A stretch of 64,000 nt of DNA from Dictyophora rubrovolvata (Eukaryota > Basidiomycota > Agaricomycetes > Phallales > Phallaceae): positions 620,001 through 684,000 of the forward strand of contig CP114122.1 in the NCBI GenBank assembly GCA_029959195.1, in the 5' to 3' direction. Below the pieces are notes generated by a model, which searched no databases, was not told the DNA's origin, and saw nothing but the letters and a program-made list of their open reading frames with translations. The position numbers and the translations under genes were made by a program. This document shows positions 1 to 10,392 of this stretch, piece by piece (the stretch's first letter is position 1; every line of letters starts with the position of its first letter).

Positions 1-196
1 CGCTGCTCTTCCCGCGTCGAAGCCTGTCGAAGCTCAGACAACGCAATTCAAAGTCAGCAGTAACTCCGCTAGTGTCCAAATTACTCGTCCTGGACGAAGT
101 GCTTCGAAAGTCGTGCAACATCGTTCTGCCCGTTTTCTCAACGTCATGTTTAGTGTTTGACAACACTTACAGTTCAAACCTGTTATATTATATATC
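1..196. other. Left-edge sequence, no gene assigned
   Basis: One plus-strand frame stays open from base 2 to about 160, but it matches nothing I recognise and its splice joins to the next gene would need an intron of only about 30 bases. It may be the 5' leader or promoter of the SMG7-like gene, or the end of a neighbouring gene cut by the window. Confidence 0.3.
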
Positions 197-3100
197 ATGC
201 AAGATTCAAATTCAACCGCAAGCTCTATTGCCAGGTCAGTCCTCCGGGTTGGTTCATTACTGCATCAGGGCTAATTAAAGGTCAATTCACATAGAGAAGT
301 CAAGACTCTCGCTCAAGGTTTGAAGGAGTCTCTAACCAAGCTTGACCCTTGGGAAAGAGAAATAGAGTTTCAAAGATCGAAGTATGTTTTCTGCTCAATT
401 TAGGGTCTCAGAATGCCATACTGACCCTCCACAGCTTACGGCGACAGCTGCTTTTGCTGCTTTTCTCTCATCCGTATGCTAGGGAGTCAAAAGATGCCGA
501 CCATTCTCTCTGGATGGCTACATCGTACTTCATTATATCGTCCTACAAGTCTCGCATTGCTGCTGCGGATAACACCGCACACCATGCCTCAGAGGCCCAT
601 CCTCATCGTGGCAGTCGTGGCGAGGCTAGTGGTCATCATCATCCCAAAGTCGGTATCGTCGAGTACAGAAAACTGATTCATCGTTTTCGACAATTCTTGG
701 CCGAAGAATCGAAATTTTGGACTAGTTTCATTATTCGCATCGTCCGTGTGTTTGATCTTCAAAGTTCGCATGCTGCTTTAGCCACCTTGGGTATCACGGT
801 CAGCTCAGATAATCTACCGGATGCCTCCCCTACCCGAAACGGCCGCCGGAATTTATTCCCAAATGAGGATGCCACTGAACCACCTTCTCCCACACAAAAA
901 GAACAGAAGCTTGTCATGCTGAGCAAAGCGCTTGTCTGCTTGGGTGACATCGCTCGGTACAGGGAACACTATAATGAGGGCGGTGGCCGACCTCGAGCCG
1001 GAAAGGATTTTCACGACGATGCCAAATCAACGTCCCGCGGTAGGGGACGTCGTGGGGCTGCCGAGCTACTTCCTAGACCAAGGAACTATAGTAAAGCTCA
1101 GGAGTGTTATGAGCGTGCAAGGCTTCTTGTTCCAGATGTTGGCAACGCATCTCATCAATTAGCTATTTTGGCAAGCTACCAACAAGACCCTTTTGGAGGA
1201 GTTTTCCAATACTATCGTGCTATATGCGTAAAGCAACCTTACGAAACTGCCGCATCCAACCTAGACAGTACTTTAAGTCGTAATCTTGAAATCTACAAGA
1301 ACACAATAGCCAAAGCGGATTTGACCGAACCGGAACAACAATCGCCGAAGACCCGCGTGGAAAGGTTCAAAAAAGCTGTGGTTGCTCTTCATGCTTTATG
1401 GCGGTTAGATCCTACAGAGTGTGTTACTTAACTCTTCTTCAACATCCTGACCATCTCACATCTTTTTCAGTGCTGATAAACAACTTCCTGGTCACGAGGA
1501 TATGGTCATCACTACGTTCTCCGCTCTGAGTTCAGATCGCATACTTTCCACGGACATCATCTGGAAAACAGTATTAATGGCTTTGGGCGCATTATGGCGG
1601 CATAAAATGCAGCGTGATTCCAATGCTGAGCGGAATTTTCAAAAAGGGCTTGCCAATGAACTACGCATTTTCAATCACATTGTTCACTTGTTGCACACTC
1701 TATTCCAGATCGGGATCGTTCAGCTTTCCGATGCCGTGAATTTTCCTGAGCCTGCTATCAATGGAACTAATCATTCTAAAGAAGGTCAACCTGACTTGGC
1801 TCAAAACATTACGGCTGTTTTTCGAAGAACTCTCCCAGCCTTGCGCATCGGCACTAAATGGTTTAATGCACATCTTGATTACGTTTCTGAAGTGGTAGCA
1901 AAATTTGGACGAGATCCAGAAACCAGCGTTGAAGCCCTAATGTCGAACTTTTGGTTCACGTGCGACGATTTTGTCACATCGCTGGGGAAGATTTTTCCAT
2001 TGGGAAGGTTACCCAAAATGGAAGTAACCCTGGAAGAGGATATCGAAGTTAATGGATTTGAACCACTTAGGAAAGTTATGAATGACGTGACCACTGGAGT
2101 TGACAACGAAACGGCACTAACGCAAAGCCAAATGCACCCCAATGAAGAACAGTTAATGCGTATAGGAGACCTTCTGTTGGATATGAAGTTGCTGACCCGG
2201 TCTAGGGTAGAGCTGCTACCCTTGAACGGTAAACTGCCTGTCCCTGGGAACCTACTGGTATCGGAAATTAATCATGAAGAAATTTATGTCGACTCCTCTG
2301 ATCAACAAGACCTTAGTCTCGACATTGATGATGATAAAACCACGGCCAGCACAAGGACCGATGATGATCCTGTGGATCTTGTAATGAAAGTCGTACTTTC
2401 ACCTGATGAAGACGACGAGGACGAAGAGCAGGTCCTATATCCCAAACAGAACCTAAATCTAGTGTATGCCTTTTTTCATCATTCTGCCTAATTATTCTCT
2501 CTGAAACAAATTATAGATCTCTGCCCTCACTTCCAGCTGTCGCTTCTCCTGTTAATCCACCTGTTAATCCGCAGCCCAATTTGAATCAGCAGCCTTCCTC
2601 TGTTATCTCGCCAACACTCGTTCAAAAGCCTGTTCCAGTCTCCAAACCTGTTACCGCTGAAGATCTGGTCAACGAGATGATGCGTCCCCGCGTTGTCACT
2701 GATTCCAATGCGTTGCCAAGAACTTTAGGACCGGGTTCACCTATTTCTGACGCAACGAGGTTGTTGTTTGGGTCAGGTTCACCCATTACAACTACATCCA
2801 TTTGGGGTACTACTCCGCTTGATTCTGCTCCGCCTTCAGTTAACGGTATCAGAAGGGTTGGGTATCCTGGTGCACGCGTATCGCCGCCAAATACTATGTC
2901 AGGCTATCCGCCAGCTTCAAACCTTCAAAGTTTAAAAGCCGTTTCCGCTGGTTCTCCCAGAAGTAGCCTTACGCACCAGCGTCAGCTTTCGCAGCCTCTC
3001 TATGGAGCAATTGGATCGCCTGTGCCAAGAACTCCGGCCTCATGGGCAAACAATCAAGACTCTAGTCAACTTTCAATGTTTTCACACATGTCGTCTCAAC

Positions 3101-3396
3101 AAAGACATACTCTGTCGCCTGTTGGCTCTCCATCTTTCTCTACAGTCAATAGCAGCTTCAATCATACATCTTCAAATTCCCAAGTGCCATCGTATTCATC
3201 TTCCCTGATGCACAATATCCGAGGCTTATCAGAACTTCCCTCGCACCCAATTTCTCCCTTCCCACAGACTTTGAATGACAGCACATGGTCCTACAATGGT
3301 CTTGAAAGTCTTTCTGGAATAGGTTCATCATTAATGCCTTTTAGTCATGGACAGACGCGTCCTCCGCCGATGCAGAGGTCCGGGGAATGGACTTGA
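197..3396 (+). CDS. SMG7/EST1-like nonsense-mediated decay factor
   Basis: Five exons (197-234, 295-381, 435-1418, 1471-2463, 2517-3396) give a 993-residue protein with all phases agreeing. The N-terminal half carries the EST1/SMG7 14-3-3-like TPR fold: LTKLDPWEREIEF, then SHPYARESKDADHSLW, EYRKLIHRFRQFLAEE and the helical block GDIARYREHY...YSKAQECYERARLL with HQLAILASYQQDPFGGVFQY. These blocks are typical of EST1-family proteins that bind phosphorylated Upf1 and promote decay of mRNAs with premature stops. The middle is the EST1 DNA/RNA-binding-type helical region with an acidic stretch near residues 680-700. The last exon is Ser/Pro-rich and probably disordered, as in SMG7 C-termini. The ATG at 197 was chosen because exon 1 joins in phase to the conserved REVKTLAQGLKESL. 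SMG7 and EST1 roles cannot be separated from sequence alone. Confidence 0.85.
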
Positions 3397-4076
3397 ACCA
3401 GAATAAACCAGAAACACGACCAAGAATAAAATACGTTTCTCCGTTAGACTTTTTCCGGGATGAGACTTATCCCCTGCGAATGCGTCTTTTCATAGGTTTT
3501 CGGTATCGACTCCAGTATTACCTTGGGACAATTTCCGAAGACCCGTCTGGTGGACTCATTGTCATCGTCAGCTTTGTTGATTGCCATGCGGCGACCCAGC
3601 ATCTTAATTTCACTGGTGGCGATGAGAGTCTAGCTTTCATGTGATCTTGAGAAGATAGCGATAGGGAGACAGGCTATCACATGCGAATATTTTTCTATAG
3701 TATCAGTTCTGCCCGTTATACTTTCTTTCTCTCCTTGTCACCATCGCCCTTGTCTTTGACAATGGATATGAATATGGTTTTGTAACGCAATTTAATTGAA
3801 ATATGCTTGAAAGGGTCCTTTCGAATAAAGATGCATATGATGCTTGCTCGCGACGCCCATAAACGTTTAAAGTAAATAAATTAAATTGAGCTATGTATAA
3901 AACGTTATCCTCAATTGATCGCGCTTGAAAACTCTTGTTACGTATCGCGAACTGAATTACCATTACAATTGAGGCTATATTTAGACGCCCTCATCTGAAC
4001 TGGACCTCTTTTTTTTTTTAAATACGGCGAACTTGAAGCACGAAAGGCATCGTGATACGTTCTTTTTTTCTTCTAA
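3397..4076. other. Intergenic region, SMG7-like to UGDH
   Basis: AT-rich sequence of about 680 bases. A plus-strand frame at 3387-3644 (starting inside the preceding stop region) has no splice context or recognisable motif and is probably 3' UTR. T-rich runs at about 4010-4020 and 4062-4070 lie just before the next start codon. I see no other gene. Confidence 0.5.
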
Positions 4077-5963
4077 ATGGCACCTGTAACAATCAAGAAT
4101 ATTTGTTGCAGTACGTGAACTTTTCCAAAGTTTTTGCTTGACTCTGAGCTCATTGTGCTACCTCAGTTGGAGCAGGCTATGTTGGTCGGTCTTTCACATT
4201 TCAGCCCGGTGGACCTTTTCTCAAGTGTTGGCCTTGAAAAACAGGAGGTCCAACATGCTCTGTTGTTGCTCTTAAATGTCCCGGTGTCAGGGTTACTATC
4301 GTAGATCTAAATCAGGCCCGCATAGATGCTTGGAATAGTCCGGATTACAATCTCCCTATCTATGAGCCCGGTCTAGTTGACGTCGTCAAAGCTGCCCGCG
4401 GCCGGAACTTGTTTTTTTCAACAGACGTCGATAAGGGAATCCGCGACGCCGACCTTATTTTCGTTAGTGTAAACACCCCAACCAAGAAGAGCGGTGTAGG
4501 GGCTGGCTTCGCTGCCGATCTCAAGTGAGCGTTGACTTTTCTAACTATGTCATATCGTCGTCCTGGATTAGTTAACCACAGCTATGTTGAACTTGCGACT
4601 CGTCGTATCGCTGCAGTTGCAACCACGTCCAAGATCGTTGTAGAAAAGTCTACCGTACCGTGTCGAACTGCCGAGTCCATGCGTACCATTCTGGAGGCAA
4701 ATTCGAGAGAAGGATGCAACTTCCAAATACTGTCTAACCCAGAATTTTTAGCTGAAGGGACCGCGATTGTTGACCTCTTCAGCCCAGATCGTGTCCTTAT
4801 CGGCTCATTGCAAACACCTGAAGGCAGAGATGCTTGTGAATCCCTTGCTAATGTCTATGCTCAATGGGTCCCGTACGTTGTGACCTTTAGTCTAATCTTG
4901 GTGTCTGGCTTAATCCATTTGCAGGAAGGATCGCATTTTGTCCGTTGGTTTGTGGTCGTCAGAATTATCCAAGCTAGCTGCCAATGCCATGCTTGCACAA
5001 CGCATTTCTTCCATCAATGCCCTTTCCGCTATATGCGAGGCTACCGGCGCAAACATCGATGAAGTCGCTTACGCCGTCGGTAAAGATAGCCGCGTAGGCC
5101 CTAAGTTCCTTAAAGCCAGTGTCGGTTTCGGAGGAAGTTGTTTCCAAAAAGACATCCTTAACTTGGTATATCTGAGTGAGAGCTTGCATCTGCCCGAGGT
5201 AGCGGCATACTGGAGACAGGTCGTCCAGTTGAATGATTATCAAAAACGAAGATTTTCGAAGCGCGTGGTCGACACCCTTTTTAATACCATCACTGGGAAG
5301 GTTCGCTTGTCCTTCACTTGGACCCTGTTCTTTTTTTTTTTTAATGAATAGTCCCCCCTTTGCAGAAAATTGCTGTTTTGGGATTCGCATTCAAGGCAGA
5401 CACGGGGGATACTCGCGAATCAGCAGCCATTACTTTGATCAAACACTTCCAGGACGAAAGGGCTCAAGTGATCATATATGATCCTCAGGTTAGAGAATCG
5501 TTTGAATAGCGTCTCTAGATTGTTAACCACTTTCGCAGGTCGACGAAGCACAAATATGGATGGATTTATCTGAGGTGTCACCAAATACTTCCCTTGATCA
5601 AAGTAGGTGGAGGGCGATCCGGATTGTTTCTCATCGTTGCTTACTGATAATCCTTTTCTTTTTTACAGTCAAAAAGCAAGTTTCAATTGCACCATCAGCG
5701 CTTGAGGCCTGTCGCAACGCCGATGCAATTGTCATTGCCACTGAATGGAAGGAATTCAAAGAAATAGATTGGAAGCAAGTTCACGCGAGCATGAACAAAC
5801 CTGCTTTTGTGTTTGATGGAAGATTGCTTGTAGACGTTGAGAAGCTCACGCAAATTGGTTTCAAGGTTCGTTTTCCGATTCTCTTTTTGCACGTCTCGGC
5901 TCATTGGGTAATTTTTTTTCACAATTGTAGGTTGTGTCAATCGGTCGCGGAGATACCCTTTGA
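4077..5963 (+). CDS. UGD1: UDP-glucose 6-dehydrogenase
   Basis: This enzyme oxidises UDP-glucose to UDP-glucuronate with two NAD+, feeding UDP-xylose and glucuronate into capsule, wall and glycan synthesis in the cytosol. Nine exons (4077-4110, 4167-4184, 4245-4524, 4582-4872, 4925-5300, 5366-5488, 5539-5602, 5669-5865, 5931-5963) total 1416 bases, 471 residues, the usual family length. Visible motifs are the Rossmann loop GAGYVGGP (residues 13-20), [26 protein letters not shown], the catalytic cysteine in [10 protein letters not shown], the second Rossmann start [14 protein letters not shown], and ATEWKEF plus FDGR near the end. The start [19 protein letters not shown] fits the family exactly. 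Exon 2 is only 18 bases and lies in the glycine loop. No anomalous residues were seen. Confidence 0.97.
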
Positions 5964-6247
5964 GAATTACATGTTATTCCTTCATAAATACATAAATAGA
6001 TGGACTAAACCTTTTGAAGCTACATTGTACCAGTGTTAGAACGGGCAATGGCACTATCGACTCTAGAAATTATATTAATGACCTGCCTGTTATTGCCCCT
6101 AGTATGCACATTATCCCGCTTTGAACTTAGTGAATGTGTTTATCTCGTTTTCGTGGCGAATTGAAGTCCACGACGGGTGTGATTTACTAGTATGAGATAC
6201 TCCGGCGAGAACCGGCCGATAGTGATTATCTCGCACTACGCACTACC

Positions 6248-8333
6248 ATGCCTGCTCCCACCGCTGTTATAGACTACATTAATGCGAAGGCAGACGACTT
6301 CGTAGAACGATTAGCAAAGGCTGTTCGCATTCCAAGGTATTTCGTATCCTTAATGGACGTAAAATAGTATCCATCATATCGCAATCAGTGTATCTGGAGA
6401 TGCAGCTTATCGTGAACATGTATTCAAGATGGCCGAGTTTCTGAAAGGCGAATTGGAATCAGTTGGTGCTAGCGTGCGACTTGCAGAACTCGGAAAGCAT
6501 ACTCTGGACGGACAAGTGCTTCCTTTGCCCCCTCTGGTTTTGGCAAGTATTGGAAACGACAAGAATAAGAGGACAGTTGTGCTTTACGGACACTATGATG
6601 TTCAGCCCGTGCGTATGCTTCAAAATCATGTTTTGGGCTGTGCAGCTCATACCATTTGGCTCTAGGCACTTCGGTCAGACGGATGGGATACCGATCCGTT
6701 TGTCTTGACCGTAGACAAGGAATCCGGCCGACTATATGGACGTGGTTCAACTGACGACAAGGGCCCTGTTTTGGCTTGGATTAATGTCCTTCAAGCCCAC
6801 CATGACATCGGACTGGAACTTCCTGTGAATTTGAGGATATGTTTTGAGGGTTTGTTGTACGCCCAGTCAGTCCAATTTTGTGACTAACCTTTCTTTCATT
6901 TAAGGAATGGAAGAAAGCGGCTCTGAAGGTCTTGATGACTTCATATTTTCTGAACGAGGTCCCGGAAAGTTTTTCGACGGCGTTGATTGCGCATGCATTG
7001 TATTATCAGTAGCCTACTTTCTAGCATTCGATCTGACGCAGTTTACAGTCCGATAACTATTGGTTAAACACTCGCACTGTATTCATTTTCTTCTCGCTTT
7101 CTGTCTTTTTTCACTTCTCTAAATCAGCTTTGACATTTAGCCCTGTATCACATATGGTTTGGTATGTTGAGAGAGTCGACTTTTCCTCCAAAGTTCTTAG
7201 CTGTTTCTACAGCGCGGCTTGGCGTACTTCAAAGTTAATGTTTTTGGACCGTCACGAGATCTCCATTCTGGCGTCTTCGGTGCTATAGTTCATGAACCTT
7301 TGAACGATCTAGTTCTATTACTTTCCAAGCTCGTATCCCCTCATGGAAAAATACTCGTTCCAGGAGTTAATGAGCTCGTTGCACCTCTTACAGAATCTGA
7401 AAGGTACATACATCACACCTCCTTACCTTCTAAACTAACATGCTTTTTTTTTAGAAAACTATACGAAACCTTAGATTATGGCGTCAGCGTACGCGCTTCT
7501 TGTTAACAAATTGCTGTATAAGACAATGCAATGTTTACTCTCTAGGATATTGAAGACGTTGCAGGTGGAAAAATTGCTGTTGCCTCCGACAAGGAAACCC
7601 TACTCATGAATCGAATGAGGTATTTTTCTAAAATTCACTTTCGCACCTCTTATTTTGCGTCGTTAGGTACCCATCTCTGTCTCTTCACGGTATCGAAGGC
7701 GCCTTTTCCGCTCCGGGAACGAAGACGGTCATTCCGGCCAATGTATCTGGAAAATTCTCCATCCGTTTGGTAAGTACATTCTGTATATATTTGTTACCCC
7801 GCACTCACTGCCATTTATTTCTAGGTGCCGGATCAAACCCCAGAAGCAATTGAAGCTCTTGTTAAGGATTATTTAACGAAAGAATTTACTAAACTAGGAA
7901 GCAAAAATACCTTGAATATTGAGATGCTTCATGGAGGAAAAGCTTGGGTAGCATCCCTGGATCATTACAACTACCGTGCTGCCATCAAGGCTACCGAAGT
8001 AAGTATACAGCTTATTACTTCCCGTTATTATATCCTGAGTTCACATGCTAGATTATCTATAACCGAACACCTGATATGACGCGCGAGGGAGGTAGTATTC
8101 CTGTTGTCCTTACGATTGCCGAAGCCCTGGGTGTAAACGTTTGTCTTCTGCCTCTTGGACGTGCAGATGACGGAGCACATTCCACCAATGAAAAATTGGA
8201 CAGGTCCAATTATATCGAAGGCGTAAGTGCAAAAGGCCCACTTTGACTTGGTTTTATTATTGATAGTTGCTAACTAATTTATTAGACCAAGTTATTGGGC
8301 ACATACTTGTATGAGATTGCAGCGGCACAATAA
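6248..8333 (+). CDS. DUG1: M20 metallopeptidase, Cys-Gly dipeptidase (DUG1/CNDP type)
   Basis: A di-zinc dipeptidase that hydrolyses Cys-Gly and related dipeptides in glutathione turnover, cytosolic in yeast and human homologues. The sequence shows the M20 signature in order: metal-ligand His in YGHYDVQP, bridging Asp in [10 protein letters not shown], catalytic Glu pair in [11 protein letters not shown], Asp in [12 protein letters not shown], His in GPSRDLHSG, then [18 protein letters not shown] and the C-terminal His in [13 protein letters not shown]. Early exons are 6248-6336, 6389-6608, 6666-6849, 6905-6999, 7049-7078, 7141-7161 and 7213 onward; later introns are again short. Exons 5 and 6 are only 30 and 21 bases but both are needed to restore the conserved [19 protein letters not shown]. 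The stop follows YEIAAAQ, a normal C-terminus. Confidence 0.95.
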
Positions 8334-8456
8334 ACCAAAGAAAGTGGTTAAGTTATGTAACGTTGAAGCTGTAAAAATTTCGGAATTGTATGCAAAGTAA
8401 CGTGTAGAGTAAATTAAATTGAATGCCGTCTGCGTCGTGACAATCTACTCGCCAGT

Positions 8457-9152
8457 CTATTCAGTATGTAGAGTGCCCTTGGAATCTTGTTTCCTTTGCC
8501 GCTGCTGGAAATTGTTGCCGCTTTGATTACCAGCTGGGGGGCCGACGGGATCGCGTATGACAACCGACCGCTGTCCCTCATTAATATCGTGCAAGTGAGT
8601 AGCAGACGAGGAGATATTTCTGTCTTTCTCCGTTTCTTTATCACCAAATATTCGTTCTCGCGCTGCCTTATATTGGCTTTCTCGTTCCTGCAGAGATTTC
8701 GTAGACTGAGAACTCAGCGACGGCGCTGGTGATGTTGGTGGTGATCTAGCTTCACTCCCGGGTCGTTTCAATATCTTCAATGGCTCTTTGAATGCTGCAG
8801 GTGGAGGTAACGATATTCCGGTAACCGTTGTTGTTGTGGATAGCTGTATTCCCGGCATGGGTGCTCTAGCATTCCTATTGATTATAATTTGTGAGTTGAC
8901 CAACAATTGAATGTCTCCGCGTACGCTTGTTCCCAAATAACTTTGGAATCAGAGAGGGGCTCATCCTCGTCTTCATCGTCGTCCCAAGAATCGCGAACAG
9001 GCACTTTACTTGTCTTAGGACGCTGCATAATGATGATTGTGGACTGTTAAAAAGACAAAACTATAAGCTTCTTAAAACAGAAATACACTAGCACCTACAG
9101 GCGGTTCATTTCCCCATGAATTGTCTCCTGCGTTGGAATCGACGGTGGACAT
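8457..9152 (-). CDS. SUZ-domain RNA-binding protein (SZRD1-like)
   Basis: Three exons on the minus strand. Exon 1 is 9152-9099 (MSTVDSNAGDNSWGNEPP). An acidic exon 2 follows (DSWDDDEDEDEPLSDSK, then IWEQA), and exon 3 holds the rest. The best second intron uses a GTACGC donor and an AATAG acceptor about 50 bases on, giving WEQANARAPMPGIQL, the sequence expected between the acidic head and the SUZ core. The SUZ core is LKILKRP followed by LQERESQYKAARERIFG. Human SZRD1 has the same order of acidic head, ILKRP and QREAEYAEARKRI. The family binds RNA through basic SUZ motifs; its exact role in fungi is not established. It converges with the DUG1 gene (123 bases between stops) and is followed upstream by the co-oriented Hikeshi gene. 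Confidence 0.8.
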
Positions 9153-9428
9153 GGTCACCCTGCATACTCATAGTACGGCACCGATCGGCTTTCAATTATT
9201 GGCCAATGACAAGGCTTTGGCGCCGGTGAACATAAGACGAGAGTTTGTATTTTGAAACACTAGGATACAATTATGCATGCAGAGAGCCAGAAAAAAACCA
9301 AAAGGTATAGCTATGTTGTCTAATGCGGTAACAATCTTTTGAAAGTTGGAATGGTCTAGACAGGTGGAGTCTTGAACAAAGACAACAACTGAACCAGGAG
9401 GAACGTTCTGTCTCGCAATACTTATTTG
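9153..9428. other. Spacer between Hikeshi and the SUZ gene
   Basis: This holds the 3' end of the Hikeshi transcript and the promoter of the SUZ-domain gene, both on the minus strand. No further coding or repeat signal is visible. Confidence 0.4.
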
Positions 9429-10197
9429 TTATTCGTTTTCCAGGAAACTAAGACCAGTCATCTTCACCTTGGACATGAAATAGTCGTACCATTTGGTGAT
9501 AGTAGCGAGAGTCACGGTAGACTCAGGTCCGCGGCCTGAAGCAAAAGAGGACAAATAGTTGAAAAGGTTCTTCGCAACGCGTTCGGCTACTAGCGTGGGA
9601 TCTACTGGTTTCGAGACTGCAGTCGATTTGCCCGAGGAGCTGTTTAGCGTTGCACATTGCGCAAGGACAGCATCGATCGGTTCAACCGCAATGCCAATTA
9701 ATGCTACCGGTCCTACGTTCGTGGTTTCATTTACAGCTAAAAATGCTGCATGGGATCCTGACGATGCATCGGCAGGGATGAAGGTGCCTCTGAGTCGGAA
9801 AATGGCTGAAGGTCGTTCATTAGAAAGCCTTGAAAGAAAGGGTTCAGACACCGACGCGAGACGTAGGTTCGATGCACGGGGTACTTACATCCCTAACAGT
9901 TCAAACCCTTTTCCAAGCCAATTGAGATGTACAGTGGCCGCGTAACCATCAGGAAAAGGTACTGTAGCATGGGTAAACACGTCTAGTCGTGAAGCTACTA
10001 GCATCGTAGCTAATACCTGTTCCAAGAAGAAAGACACATATATGGTTCAAATTCGTGGGATTATCGAGCGTAAAAACTGCATGACTTTCGTCGATTTGCT
10101 GCATATTGGTTTGTACCGGTCGTCCTGGACAAAGACCTGAGCATGTTCAATCAGTGGAAGTAACCATCCAGAAAAACTTTAACTTACATCCAAACAT
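9429..10197 (-). CDS. Hikeshi/OPI10-family Hsp70 nuclear import factor
   Basis: Begins MFGCLCPGRPVQTNMQQ; the first intron interrupts codon 4. The conserved blocks follow: FTLDNPTNLNHICVFLLGT, TVPFPDGYAATVHL, GFELLGMLSNERPSAIF and RLRGTFI, and the C-terminal ITKWYDYFMSKV. Human Hikeshi shows the same layout (MFGCLVAGRLVQT, HVVVFMLGTIPFPEG, GFVTNGKPSAIFK, VLKWYENFQRRL). The family escorts Hsp70 through the nuclear pore during heat stress by binding FG nucleoporins. Length of roughly 210 residues is normal. The gene is divergent from the USP-fold gene across 195 bases. Confidence 0.92.
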
Positions 10198-10392
10198 TGG
10201 AAAGTAAGCGACGTTAAACTCTAAAAACTGAAAGCAAAGTACAAAGGAATACAAGATGAATTAGAGCCGAATTTTAAGAAACAGCCAGCAGCAAGTAGAA
10301 ATACATTTACAACGGTCCACACGTGACTGTTATGACGTTGACCCTTTTAACTTTGTAACTGAAGGCTCCAGTAACTTCGAGACATACAAACG
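10198..10392. promoter_or_regulatory. Divergent promoter, Hikeshi (-) / USP-fold gene (+)
   Basis: A 195-base gap separates the two start codons. It must carry the promoter of both genes or place one inside the other's leader. I see no clear TATA box and no perfect heat-shock element array by eye. Confidence 0.5.

Noticed and set aside
3387-3644. An 85-codon frame after the SMG7-like gene
   Set aside because: It overlaps the preceding stop, has no promoter space and no recognisable motif; probably 3' UTR.
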